Assembly: GCA_028386065.3 (NCBI GenBank)
Contig: JAKUCV010006825.1
Coordinates: forward strand, 3,873-67,872
DNA length: 64,000 nt
Source of the DNA: Turnera subulata
Taxonomy: Eukaryota; Streptophyta; Magnoliopsida; Malpighiales; Passifloraceae
Reading direction: 5' to 3'
The position numbers were made by a program, and so were the translations under genes. This document shows, one piece after another, positions 1 to 10,409 of this stretch. The notes below the pieces were generated by a model. It was not told the origin of the DNA. It worked only from the letters and a program-made list of their open reading frames with translations, and did not search any database. Each line of letters begins with the position of its first letter. Position 1 is the first letter of the stretch.

Positions 1-779
1 TTGGTAATTTGGGACGTGGTCCCGGTATGGTAAGATTTGGTATGGTTGTTTGACCTGGCATCCGGAATTAATTGATAACCTGGTACGACCCTAGCTTGTC
101 CAGTGACGGGGCCGGAAGATAAAATTGGTAATAAAAAAATTAATGAGTATTCATTTGGTCTTGGCTTTGACATGATCTAGTAGGATTCCTCTATCGTGTT
201 GTTCGTGTTGGATTCCTCTGTTATGTTGTTCGTGTTGGTTTTCTCTGATGTGTTGTTTGAGTTGGATTTCCTCTGTCGTGAAGTAAGAGTTAGTTGTTAT
301 GGCAGTATCCTTGTGATGTGATGGTTTTTGCTTATTGTTGTGATTGTTGTGTTTATTTCGAAAGTATTATGGTTGAATATATCACTGTTTATCTTTCGTC
401 GGTGAACGTTTCGGACTCACCCCTCGCCTGCGGGGTTTCATCCCGTAGGATGGGTTGTTTGTAGTGCAGGAACGTACCGGGCGAGCTGATGCGTACCCTT
501 GGACAGGCTCGGATCCATAGTTTGCTTGTGTCGCATACAGTGTTAGTGAGTTTAAGACTTCCGCTGTGCATATTGTTATTGTTGTTGGGCCATTGGGCCA
601 GTTTCATAATTGTTGATGTAATCGATGTTGGGCCGTAGGGCCATACTGTTGTTTATTCTTTTGGGCCGTTGGGCCGAGTTTAGGTTGTCCACACTGTATG
701 CTTGGGCTTTGTTGGGCTGGGTTGTCACAGTTCCGGCTTGTGTTTACTGTGTACGGTAAATACGGGTCGGGGCGTTTCA
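1..779 (+). mobile_element. 3' end of an LTR-like element, abutting a gene
   Basis: The terminal bases ggggcgtttca end in CA at 779. Their reverse complement (TGAAACGCCCCG) resembles the terminus of the element at 26740-29897 (TGAAACATCCG). Internal features also match that element: short repeated motifs (a unit like 'tggattcctctatcgtgttgttc' repeated about four times at 180-280, and 'gggccnttgggcc' units at 590-680). The left end is outside the window, so neither the target duplication nor the type (solo LTR or full element) can be fixed. No coding domain was seen. The strand is that of the flanking gene and is arbitrary. Confidence 0.5.
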
Positions 780-783
780 TTCC

Positions 784-1580
784 CCATCTCGTGAAGAAGC
801 AGAGTATGCTGCATTTGAAGAGAAGGTGAAACGGACTGTTTATATCGACAATTTATCACCACAAGTCACTGAATCCGTCATGCGAACTGCTCTGGAGCAG
901 TTTGGGACTGTGAAGAATGTGGAGTTTATCCAAGACTACCTGGTACCCAACCTCCCAGGTTGTGCTCTTGTGGAGATGGAAAGTTCCAAGGCAGCCGAGA
1001 GTGTTGTCTCAACTATAACAGGATGCCCCTTCATGATCTCAGGGATGCCCAGGCCGGTGAGGGCTTTTCTGGCCAAACCCGGGATGTTCGACGATCGTCC
1101 TCCCATGCCAGGCAGAAGGGTTACCTTACAATGGCTGAAACCAGGTGATCCGGGTTTTGAGGCTGCCAAGAAGATGAAGCGCCTTGTCGAGAAACATACT
1201 GCTCAGGAAATGAAGCTGCATAAGGTAAGTTTATGTGTAGTAATTATGAATTAATGATAGTGGATATGGGTTTAATTGCATTTCCAGCTAGTTGTATGCT
1301 TTAATTTTATGCTTCTCTACCCATGTTAGGCAGGTTTGTCAAGTTGATCTTCGCTTTTAATTATGTTTTGCAAAATACTGTTGATCTCAACTCACCTTTT
1401 TTTTTTTTTGTCTCTCTCTCTCTATAGATGGATGCAGAGCTGGAAGAAAACCTCTCGAAGAAGCAAGCAGAGGTGCTCAAATCAGTGCATAAAAAGTATG
1501 ATTCGTTGGATGGAGTCGCTACGGATGGAAGCGCACGTCGCTTGGCAAAATATTATAACATGAAGCTGCGGGATAATTGA
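784..1580 (+). CDS. RRM-domain protein, AIPP1/EDM3-like (5'-incomplete, two exons visible)
   Basis: Two coding exons are visible: 784-1224 and 1428-1580. They are joined by a phase-0 GT-AG intron with donor AAG/gtaagt and an acceptor after a long pyrimidine tract. The first exon encodes an RNA-recognition motif: RTVYIDNLSP corresponds to RNP2, and a conserved MPRPVRA segment follows. The last exon is a 50-residue Lys/Glu-rich tail ending in TGA. From memory of the family the protein resembles Arabidopsis ASI1-immunoprecipitated protein 1 (EDM3), part of the ASI1-EDM2 complex that controls genes with heterochromatic introns; this assignment is moderate. The frame stays open upstream to the CA end of the LTR-like element at 779 and no ATG is visible. 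Either the element cut the coding sequence or it lies in an intron, with the real 5' exon outside the window. Confidence 0.65.
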
Positions 1581-2489
1581 TGGGTACTATTTCATCTGCT
1601 CCTGACTTTATATATGTAGAAGTCAGTCAAGAACAATGAGCTTGTTTAGCACTATTATGGTATTCTGTTAGTAAGTAGTAGAAATTAGAGAAGCTAAGAT
1701 ACTACCCAAGTTGTGATATGAGAACCTTAATGTTTGATATCCAAGCCCCAATAGTATGGTACCTTACCATTACTTTGGATTTGATAACAAAAGACACTGC
1801 TCCCAGCGGATATTAAGTGATCTGACTGCCCGCAGGGCAGGACAAGCCGGGGATGTGCATCCACGCTCTGCATCACCGCAAACTCCCTCTACTCCTGGCA
1901 CTGGCACTCTTTTTGGTATTTTACTTAATGTCTTTATGCATACTTCTTGAGGATTCCTAGTGTAATTTTTGCAACATCTTTGCATTATTTTCATGAAGTG
2001 GTCCTATTAATTATGGGGGTTTAGTTCTACGGAAATAATCACCATATTATTCCACCATATAGTTCTTTGAATATGTAATACCTTGTTATTACAAAATGAC
2101 GCCAAGAAACTGCATCGCCTTCGCTATTATGCAAAATTAGAATCAACATTGCCTACCAGGGTGTTCTCAGATTTTCTTTAAGCCAAGTCTGAGCTTATAT
2201 ACATATAGCTTTATCCGCACCGAGCGCTCCAGAAACATAACTAGTTGCAGGGCATAATGTTTAGCCAGAACCTTTTTTGCGGATGCTATGCTTTAGTAAG
2301 CTGTTATAACTGGAGCTGTTTACTAGCTTTTCATGCATCATGTATTTGTAAGTGAATTCTTAATGCATGAAACACAAACAGTGATAAGACACATTCACTA
2401 AGAAAAAAGCTGAAGCTGATTGATTCTTAGTCCAAATGAAAACAAACTACATTCTGATAAAGCTTGTTAGTAGCTCTCATAGCTCTCAT
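1581..2489. other. Intergenic, convergent 3' flanks
   Basis: This lies between the convergent RRM and DUF2828 genes. A Ser/Pro/Thr-rich open frame at 1795-1950 looks like a decayed exon but matches no family I know. Otherwise it is AT-rich sequence without clear genes. Confidence 0.4.
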
Positions 2490-4538
2490 TTAATCCCACA
2501 CTACAAGCTTTTGGTACAACTCTCCGGAGATAGCTTGTTCCATCACCTCCACGGGGTTTGCGATTTCAACATTGTCAAGGAACAATTTGACCATATTCTT
2601 GGAGAAGCCACTAACCATTGCCACTCCAGTTTGCTCAGCATGTACAGGTGTAGCTTCAGAGTCTCTAAGGTTCCAAAACACAATGTCTGGCACTTTTTTG
2701 AAACCTTTCTCCCTGAATTTCCTCTGTATCACCTCGTAATCTGTCTCCCAGCCTTTAGGCCTCTTATTAGTTTTTCTTCTTCTTCTATATGTATAGCTAT
2801 CATCGGTGTCGCTATCGGAATAGCTACCATCTGTATCGCTATCGGAGGAATACCTATTGTAGCTGCGATGATGTCCACTCGCCTCGTCAAACTCCATATC
2901 ACTAAAAACAATAACCTTTTTAATCATCTGCTCTTCGCTCAGGTTACCATCAACCGCGACTTGCAAGATTCTATCAAACACCTTCTGGAAATCTGTATTT
3001 GTCCCCCAATCCATCTCGCGCACAAACCGAGTCTTTTCTAAAAGACTGTCCCCTTTAATCAAGTGAATCTGAGGACGTTCACTGAAGGTAATCACCTTCC
3101 CTTTCCAGGGCTCTTGGCTGAGTTCAGAAATCAACAACCCAAGAGCCACACAAACTTCCATGGGAGTTCCTTTCATGCTCCCCGACACATCACAGACTGC
3201 AATACAATTATTCAACTTTCCATTCTTCAACATATCTTCCACCATTCTCGCCCACTGCACCTCTGCAACTTTCCCCTGATCATCTCTGTCATGCAAGCGT
3301 GCAATTATCTCGTGAGGAAGCAGTGCACCAGCCGCAATCTTATCATCTCCTTTCTTAACATCCTCCAAGTACCCATTAAAACGCTCAGGATCATGATCCA
3401 AGAAGAGAGGCTTGTAATTCTTCATTGCCACAGAAGGCACCCTATTGTAAGGAATGCTCTCCCACTTGTTAGCACACATATACACTTCAGGTATTTCAAG
3501 AACCTTATGCAGAGGCACAAGCACTTGCTTCCTCAATCTATCTCTTATCCTATAAACGTAGTGTGCCTCCTCAATCCCTTCATATTCAGGATAGGATTCT
3601 TTAGGGAACACCCTCCTTGCTATACTCTCGCAAATCAGAGTGGCCTTATCATAAGACGAATCAAGAGAAGGGCACCATTTAGAAGCAAGGCTGATCTTTG
3701 TAATTTCTCCAGCGTTCAAAGACTGCACATCTTTAATCAAATCCTCCGCAAAAACATCAGCGACGCAATCATGCAAGAACCGGAAAACAGGATCTCTTGA
3801 ATACCTATCGAAAGCCCTCTTGGCTTTATCTTGCACATTCTTCAACCTCAACTCCCTGGCTTCCTCTCTTCCAGCATCAAATTTAGCCTTTTTCTCCGCA
3901 AGCCTCACATCTCTAGGCAAGGGTTTACCCCCACGGGAGCTCTCCTTCTCTTTTGACACACTCAAAGTCGAAGCCTTTCTCTTGTGATGGCTTCTTTGGA
4001 CGATGGGTTGCCTTCTGCTAGCAGGACTCCTCCTCCTCTGAGCTTCTCTATCCTTTCCCGCCTTCTCGCGTCTCCATTCTTCCCTCCCGCGCTCTCTCAC
4101 ATTCTCTCCCTCCAATAACCTGAACAAGATCTCCAACAAATCCTTATAATACCCAAACTCCGCCACCACCTTGGTATTACAAGCGAGGGTTCTTGGGTGG
4201 TTGTTGTGCAACCACAGGGCGGCAGTGTAAAAACCCTCCTTGTCAGACTTGCCGGTGCCCCTAACGCCCCTCAGGTTAAAGATCAGCTTCAGGGCCGTCA
4301 ATGGGTTGTGGGTATAGGCCTTCTTTAGCAATTCCACGAGTTTACGGGACTCGGTGGAGGGGACGACCTTGAAGAAGAAATCGAGGCAGGGATTTCCGGT
4401 GGCCACGTAGGTCAGGGAGTTGTTCTCGGTGAACCCAAATTGGGAAGCGGAGGCGGAGGTGCTCCCGCCGCCGCCTTGGTGGCGGTTAGCGTGGATCTCT
4501 GGAGGGCCGAGGAGCAGAGAAGGATTGGAAGAAGCCAT
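2490..4538 (-). CDS. DUF2828 / vWA-like domain protein, 682 aa
   Basis: An uninterrupted single-exon gene starting MASSNPSLLLGPPEIHANRH. The start is the first ATG, after a plausible leader. The architecture fits the plant DUF2828 family: an N-terminal conserved half (residues about 40-400), then a von Willebrand A-like fold. The MIDAS-type motif DVSGSMKG is at about residue 447, the second conserved element VIVFSDMEFDEA follows, and the C-terminal block is PDIVFWNLRDS. Two low-complexity stretches stand out: a basic Arg/Lys/Ser segment at about 150-240, which could be a nuclear localisation signal, and an Asp/Ser/Tyr repeat block followed by RRRRKTNKRPKG inside the vWA region. Family members have unknown biochemical roles; the MIDAS suggests metal-dependent protein binding. 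The length is typical and no lesion was seen. Confidence 0.9.
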   Translation of the reverse strand: MASSNPSLLLGPPEIHANRHQGGGGSTSASASQFGFTENNSLTYVATGNPCLDFFFKVVPSTESRKLVELLKKAYTHNPLTALKLIFNLRGVRGTGKSDKEGFYTAALWLHNNHPRTLACNTKVVAEFGYYKDLLEILFRLLEGENVRERGREEWRREKAGKDREAQRRRSPASRRQPIVQRSHHKRKASTLSVSKEKESSRGGKPLPRDVRLAEKKAKFDAGREEARELRLKNVQDKAKRAFDRYSRDPVFRFLHDCVADVFAEDLIKDVQSLNAGEITKISLASKWCPSLDSSYDKATLICESIARRVFPKESYPEYEGIEEAHYVYRIRDRLRKQVLVPLHKVLEIPEVYMCANKWESIPYNRVPSVAMKNYKPLFLDHDPERFNGYLEDVKKGDDKIAAGALLPHEIIARLHDRDDQGKVAEVQWARMVEDMLKNGKLNNCIAVCDVSGSMKGTPMEVCVALGLLISELSQEPWKGKVITFSERPQIHLIKGDSLLEKTRFVREMDWGTNTDFQKVFDRILQVAVDGNLSEEQMIKKVIVFSDMEFDEASGHHRSYNRYSSDSDTDGSYSDSDTDDSYTYRRRRKTNKRPKGWETDYEVIQRKFREKGFKKVPDIVFWNLRDSEATPVHAEQTGVAMVSGFSKNMVKLFLDNVEIANPVEVMEQAISGELYQKLVVWD

Positions 4539-5628
4539 ATTGTTGTTGGGTTGAGATCTGAATAATACCCAACAAGATCTTTGGACGATTTAAGGGTTTT
4601 TGTGTGTGGTTTTCTTGGATGGGTTTTTGTGGGGGATAGAGGCGGTGCGAGTAAGAGGAATTAGTGTTTATCGGGATTTGTTTTGGCTATTAGGCCTTTT
4701 ACATCCCACACCAAGAGGAGGAAGTAATACTTGGAGAGCAAGTATTCATAAAAATAATTAAAAAAATCAAACGTTGTGGAATACTATTAATTTTGGATCT
4801 TTTTTTCTTTGTCGATGGCTGCTTGGCACGTGCAAGCGACATGTCGTCTTTGGGTTGTAGGAAAAAGGCCCAAAGGGGGATTTTAATGCCGTGGCCCATG
4901 GCTGATGGGTTCCGTGATCCAAGGAGTACGAGATGTAGCTAGTAGGCGAGATTTAATGCTTTTTAATCAATTGAGATTAGTTTTTTTTGAACCGGAATTG
5001 AGACTAGGTTAATTAGCTGCATTATGTATGCAGAATTTTTATAAATTGTAAGTTTGTAACTCGCAATATTTCTTTTTTGCCTTTTTTGGTTTCAGATTAT
5101 TGTAATCGTCTATTCCATGTTCTCTCTTTTGACATCATTCTTCCATTCTAATTGTTACAAATGATTGGGTAGACGTTCTATTTGGATTGTGTAATTCAAA
5201 CCTGGTACTCTGTCCAATTACAAAATGGGATAAGTTATTCAATTATACTGTGATTTGGACAAATAGTGTACCAGGAAGCGGAAATTCTTATCCATTATTC
5301 TTCCTTCGAAGTGAACGAATCTCTAAGAGTTTCTATTAATATACTTCAAATTTTTATTTTTTTGGGTCAAAATCCTGTTACACTAGGTAATGGGTGGGCC
5401 TTGAGTAAATTGATATGGTCTTTGCCATTAACTGTAAGTAAAATCAAATCAAATCAGAATGATTTGCGGAATTATTAGTACACTCATTAGATGTCCAAAT
5501 GATCTTCTCACTTTCTACCAATAAAAACAAAGATAAAAAAAAACTACTTCTAAATGGAAAGGAAATAAAAACGAACTTTAATCGAAGATTTTACCCAATT
5601 TCTTCCGACTAAAAACTAGTACAAACGA
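4539..5628. other. Promoter side of the DUF2828 gene and AT-rich intergenic DNA
   Basis: The region upstream of the DUF2828 start holds no convincing open frame. The short frames are AT-rich and unconserved in appearance. No clear repeat or inverted repeat was found. Confidence 0.4.
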
Positions 5629-6040
5629 TCAGTTACAATTCTGACAAAAGCATAGGTTTCCAAGGCAAGTGTGATCACGACATTTAGGAGGACACAAATA
5701 ATGGCAGTCCGAGTCGATGCGACAGTCGATTCCACTACTGCGTAAATTTCCATTGACAAGTTGGTTGGTTGATTGACCGGCAATTTCCCTTGCATTTACC
5801 TCAACCAATGGTGTACCTGCAGCAAAGCAGGTCCATTATTCTTGCTTTGTTAATTAAAATGTAAAGCACAAACTGTAACAGGTTAATCATTCCTGTTAAA
5901 AAAACATGTTAATTATTTTCTTTGATGTTTATATATATGTAAAGCATAAATAATGTGTGTGTATATACTGTGTGGCGTATGTATAGACTTTTCACTTACA
6001 GTATGCTGTCATTAAGAAAATTATTGTGAAGGAAGCCCAT
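5629..6040 (-). pseudogene. Small secreted 8-cysteine peptide, copy 1 (CRP1)
   Basis: Read on the minus strand. Exon 2 (5816-5629) follows a ctgcag acceptor and encodes 61 residues ending in TGA. The mature region has eight cysteines spaced C-x5-C-x3-C-x3-C-x4-C-x4-C-x-C-x2-C, with the core CRIDSDCHYLCPPKCR and the tail CFCQNCN. Exon 1 (6040-6000) ends at a perfect gtaagt donor and in one frame encodes a short hydrophobic run, ASFTIIFLMTAY. The exon phases join to a Cys codon (T/GT). However, the ATG at 6040-6038 is one base out of that frame (ATGGG where ATGG is expected), so the signal peptide is frameshifted or the true start is elsewhere. The pattern is defensin-like, but I do not recognise the subfamily. 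The paralogue at 10120-10409 keeps every cysteine. Confidence 0.65.
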
Positions 6041-6065
6041 CTCCATCACGTTGAACTAGAAGGCC

Positions 6066-6360
6066 GAAAAATTTTATTATGGGGACTCCCCAAGTTTGAT
6101 TAGTTGTAGACCTCCAGTTTATGGTAACAAAGTATATTTGAGGGTTTATTGTTTTTATTTAAAGTTTATTTATTTCTCAAATTTACCTTATGGGTTCCCC
6201 TTTCCCCTCTTATGATTTATATTTTTTCCTAATTTATCGTGTATTATTTAGAAAATAAATTTGCACATTCAATATATATACTTATTATTCCTAATATAAT
6301 CAAATTTAAGATCAGGTCTACAACTAATCAAATTTGAGAGTCCCCACCATAAAATTTCTC
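6066..6360. mobile_element. Short inverted-repeat element (MITE)
   Basis: About 45 bp at each end are inverted copies: the left end contains tttgattagttgtagacct and the right end contains its reverse complement. The whole is about 295 bp and AT-rich. I could not identify a clear target duplication, so the superfamily is open. It sits between the TATA box (6391-6399) and exon 1 of CRP1, so it would lie in the leader or core promoter of that gene. Confidence 0.6.
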
Positions 6361-6390
6361 ACTAAAGGGAATTTGTACATGATATGGCTG

Positions 6391-6399
6391 TATTTATAT
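6391..6399 (-). promoter_or_regulatory. TATA box of CRP1
   Basis: Minus-strand ATATAAATA lies upstream of the CRP1 first exon. The MITE at 6066-6360 now separates it from the coding start. Without the insertion it would be about 55 bp from the start region, a normal plant spacing. Confidence 0.4.
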
Positions 6400-6981
6400 G
6401 GGAGGAAGTAAATGATTATATTGATATGGAATCGTGCTTTGTGCTTTATCCAATCAAATAATGTTTGGGGATGAGATGGGAAACACCATTTCACTTTTTT
6501 ATGATTTGCTGTTAAATGTGTGGCAGAAAAAAGAAAAGAAAAAGACCTTGAATTTGAAAATCTTCAGCAATTTTTGTTGGTCAACAAAAAATCCTAGCAA
6601 TTAATTCCCAATATTTGTAGTTATTGGCATTCTAATGCTTCAGGACGAAATTGTGCCTTAGCAAGCTTGCGCGGAATATGTACAGTTTCTCGGATTAGTA
6701 GTATGTTTGTGAATTGGAATTGAGAAGCTAAATTTCTTTTCCATGGTATCTAAAATTGTGTGCAAAGATTGTATTATTTCATGTTTGGTGTTTACTCATT
6801 TTCCTTTGAACATTTAATCAACTAAGATCATCCTTCTTTATTAGGTGACAAAACTTTATGAGAGCTTGCACAAATTATGGCCCGTATGACAATGCCCTTG
6901 ATTGTTTCAACACTATGGGATCATTTGTTAAAAGTGAAAAGCTTAGGCTTTTCTATATGCAAGACATAGATCAGTCTTATA

Positions 6982-7530
6982 TAGGAGTGAGCATCGGTCC
7001 CGATCAATCCAAAAATTCTGAATTTCAAATCCAAATAACACTAAATTTGGAATCCAAATTGTCCAAATAAGCATTAAAATTTGGTATGAAAAATCTTGAA
7101 TTACAATTTAGGTTTGGACTGGATAAGGTTCTAAAAATTATGGAATCCCAAAATCTTTGATCAAAACAATATCGTTTTAATTTATAATTTTGAGGATATC
7201 ACTTTCTAAATTTGCAACTGAATACTTTTATTTTTGTTTTTATACTTTAGTATTAGTTTATACTTGTTTAATCACTTCAAGATAAAATTAGAAAATAGAT
7301 AGTTCAAAAATTTTTAGATTATGTAACTTTGGATTATGTAATTTTGTAAGTGGAATAAAGAAATTGTAACAAATTCAGGATGATTGGAATTATCCCAAAT
7401 CATCCAAATTAAAATTCGAGATATTGGAATTTGGAATTCAGTGTGGACAAAGGTTTTGACAATTTCGGAATCACGAATTCTATACCAAAAATTACATATA
7501 CCAATCCAAATTCCTAAATACTCACTCCTA
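6982..7530. mobile_element. hAT-type non-autonomous element (549 bp)
   Basis: Ends are TAGGAGTGAG and CTCACTCCTA (10-bp terminal inverted repeats). They are flanked by a perfect 8-bp direct repeat GTCTTATA at 6974-6981 and 7531-7538. An 8-bp duplication and short TA(G)G..-type ends are hallmarks of hAT transposons. There is no coding capacity; the interior is AT-rich. It lies directly upstream of the aspartic protease pseudogene. Confidence 0.85.
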
Positions 7531-7546
7531 GTCTTATAATATATCT

Positions 7547-8712
7547 ATGAATGTTCATTTGGAAAGAGATACAAGGAGAGTTGAAACCTTAACTCAACTT
7601 CTTGCCTATGACCCAAATATGCCATTGATGAGTGTAAATATTGCGCAGGGTGAAATGTTTGGTGCTCCTGAGTTTATTATAAGAATTGGTATGGGTAGTC
7701 CTCCTTGCTACCAATATTTAGTGTTCGATACTGGTGGTGATCTACTTTGGTTTCAATGTCAGCCTTGCATCCATTGCTACTCACAGTTCAACACTATCTA
7801 TGATTCAAAAAAGTTGAATAAATATAGAGAAGCTTCATGTCTTAATACAAATGCCAATTTCTACAAAACCAATATAGTTGCAAGAATCAACAATGTGTAT
7901 ACAAGATGGGTTATAGGGATAGGTCTTCATCTGAAGGAATATTGGCTTTTGAATTTTTTACATTTTAGGAATACCATGCACAATCTCAAATGCAACCTTT
8001 GGATGTGGATACAAAAACAAAGGAACCTTTCTTAACTTTGCTGGAATATTAGGATTTGGCGGGGGAGACCTATCATTTATAGGCAACGTGGAGGGAAAGG
8101 TATAGAAATTTTAGTTATTGTCTAATTGATCCAAAAAGCACATCATTTGGATGGTTGCATATTGGGGAGGAGGCAATAACATCTAGTATTGTTTGGACTC
8201 CTTTAATATACAATCTAAGAGCTAATCCAGCACATTACTATGTTGGTTCTTTAGGTCTAAGTGCGAGAGATATTAGGGTACCAATTTCCGAAAAAGTATT
8301 TCAATTGAGCAACACAGGCAAGGGAGGAGTTGTTTTCGACACATAAACTTTAGTGACCGGGTTTCCTAAGTTGGCATATGATACCTTTAGGGATGCTTTT
8401 ATTGCTAAAAAACAACACATTCCAAGGGTACATAAAATCTCTTTATTTGACACATGCTACAATGTTATTTTTGTCCACTATCACATGCTGCCTAATGTCT
8501 CGCTTCACTTTGCGGGTGGACCAGTCCTTGTTCTGATGGCCAATAACATTTTGGTTGAGGTGGAAGATTAAAATATCTTATGTCTTGCATTTGCACCATC
8601 TCCAAATGACTTGTCTATCATAGGCAGCATTGTGCAACAGAAGAAGATTTAGATCACCATTGATGGACAAGTGGGTCGCATTGGTTTTGGACCTCAAAAT
8701 TGTGTCACACAA
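7547..8712 (+). pseudogene. A1 aspartic protease (nepenthesin/CDR1-like) pseudogene
   Basis: The pieces lie in the order of a plant pepsin-like protease. The N-terminal catalytic lobe includes FIIRIGMGSPP and the active-site segment FDTGGDLLWFQC; the family norm is DTGSD, so the catalytic Ser is Gly here. A shifted frame then carries ATFGCGYKNKGTFLNFAG, followed by WLHIGEEAITSS and the C-terminal lobe around GKGGVVFDT. The expected second active-site DSG/DTG is broken by TAA at 8344. More in-frame stops follow VEVED (about 8570) and QQKK (about 8650), and a frameshift lies near 7900-7980. The family normally has about 430-470 residues, secreted, in one exon. With several lesions in both lobes it is certainly non-functional. 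Confidence 0.85.
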
Positions 8713-9190
8713 CTAGGCTGGACTAAAATTAAAAACAGAGGCAATAGCCGATATGATAATGGTATAGAATACTTTCTTTGTTTTCCTTTAATGGAAAAAT
8801 CTCCTCTTGGACTTTATGGGTCTGCTTAAATTTGGTTTCTCTTTTTTTATTTTGAAAATAGTTTTCATAAAACAATTTTATCTTTTGAACGAATCATCAA
8901 ATCTTGTTTTGTTTTGGCAGAAACCATGCCCAAAGATCATTTTTCTTCTATTGTACGTACCACCCCTCACCTCTCTCTCAGTCCAACAAAATTGTAGAAG
9001 AAATGAAATTCTTCAACAAAATGCTTCGCAATCTTTCTTCTACAATAATCCACCACCTTCTCTATTGTTTTTGGGATAAACAAAAAAAGAAAAACATAAT
9101 TTTTTAGGTGATATATGCAATTAGGATTTTCTTCATTTTCTTTTTGTATGAGTTGATTTGTTTTCTTGACCACTTGAGATGCAATGCATT
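8713..9190. other. AT-rich intergenic DNA
   Basis: Long T and A runs and no recognisable gene. The small open frames are low-complexity. Confidence 0.3.
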
Positions 9191-9438
9191 GAGTTGATTT
9201 GTTTCTTCACCACCACCTAAGATGCAATGTAAAGAGAAGGGAAGATTTGTTTTATTTGGGTTGACCACCTGAGATGCAATGCATTGAGTTGAGTTGATTT
9301 GTTTCTTCACCACCACCTGAGATGCAATGCAAAGAGAATGGAAGATTTGTTTTATTCGGGAGAGAGTTGATTTGTTTCTTCACCACCACCTGAGATGCAA
9401 TGCAAAGAGAATGGAAGATTTGTTTTATTCGGGAGAGA
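9191..9438. repeat. Imperfect tandem repeat, unit about 71 bp
   Basis: The unit begins gagttgatttgtttcttc, continues with accaccacctgagatgcaat and ends near attcggga. Two adjacent full copies lie at about 9294-9364 and 9365-9435, with a more diverged copy at about 9191-9260. A 'ttgaccacctgagatgcaatg' fragment precedes copies one and two. The last two copies are almost identical, which points to recent expansion. No coding frame is preserved. Confidence 0.8.
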
Positions 9439-10119
9439 CACACGAGAGACGCGCGCGGGAGGAATGAAATACACATGAGGGAGGAGAAAGTTTGGAGAGA
9501 GAAATAAGATTGGACAAAAAATAGGAAAACTATGTATAAATATTTTTTAATTGCAAAAATACCACCCAGAAAAAAAAAGAAAAATATCATTTTGATGTTT
9601 TCTTCTTTTTAAAAAAAAAAATCAACATTTGGAGAATTATTTTTCAAATCATTTCCCAAAAAAACCTCCCAAACAAGCTTTCTTGTTTTCTAAAATAAAC
9701 AGAATAAGAAACTTGTTCGCAAAAAATACTTTCGAACAGACCTATATATCTGTGAATGTTTTTTTGCATACATGTTCCATAGAGGCACTCAATCTTTCCA
9801 ACAAGCTAACGCAGTATTTACCGTGCATGCAAAATGAATAGAAGATTGGACGCCACAAGTACAAAGAGATATATAATTGTTTTAACTCGATTATGCATAC
9901 GGCAAAAGTATACAAGCCAAGCAAGGATTTCAATTCAAGATATATTGTTAACTTCAATTTCATAAGCATTCACTTGACCAACTAAAGAAAGGGCAAAATC
10001 AAGGTTACAGCGGCTTTAAAATGCTGTTAGAAAGCGCACTAGTATTTTTAAAATGAAAAGGAGATAATATACGAACTTTAATCAAAGATTTTATTCCAAG
10101 CGTTTAAGACTACATACAA
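9439..10119. other. Intergenic, 3' flank of CRP2
   Basis: AT-rich sequence. Bases 10040-10120 (including 'cgaactttaatcaaagatttta') resemble 5560-5630 downstream of CRP1, so the tandem gene duplication included the 3' flank. Nothing else is recognisable. Confidence 0.4.
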
Positions 10120-10409
10120 TTAGGAACAAGTCTGACAAAAACAGGTGTGTCCAACGCAAGAGTTATTGCGGCATCTGGGAGGGCACAAATAAAAACAGTC
10201 AGAATTAGTGCGACAATCTATTCCATTGAGATTGCTTCCAAGAGAATCAGTAACAACTTGATTGGTTACTTGATCAGCAATTTCCCCGGCATTCACCTCA
10301 ATTAGTGGTGCACCTGCGGCTAAAAAGTTAATTATTCACTTTGATTTGTGACAGACATGTTAAGTATTTTTCTGCTTGCAGTGTGTAGCTATCAAAAGAC
10401 GGAAACCAT
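10120..10409 (-). pseudogene. Small secreted 8-cysteine peptide, copy 2 (CRP2)
   Basis: Paralogue of CRP1, 4.4 kb away in the same orientation. Exon 2 (10313-10120) encodes 63 residues ending in TAA. All eight cysteines have identical spacing; the shared core is CRTNSDCFYLCPPRCR and the tail CFCQTCS. Exon 1 is inferred at 10409-10380. It starts ATGGTTTCCGTC, ends LIATH plus the first base of a Cys codon, and uses a GC-type donor (T/gcaagc). It is about 10 nt shorter than CRP1 exon 1, and the ATG frame meets TGA. The signal peptide is therefore broken unless another exon exists. LINE-1 begins 40 bp upstream of the ATG, so the native promoter is displaced by 6.5 kb. Exon 2 itself shows no lesion. 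Confidence 0.65.

Noticed and set aside
1756..1950. Possible Ser/Pro-rich exon downstream of the RRM gene
   Set aside because: No splice context, domain or paralogue could be seen; noted only as intergenic.
2436..3800. Two long plus-strand frames (201 and 245 codons) opposite the DUF2828 gene
   Set aside because: Shadow frames of an intact minus-strand coding region, with no domain of their own.
9040..9590. Overlapping small minus-strand frames with repeated TNQLN segments
   Set aside because: They come from the tandem DNA repeat, with no start context or domain.
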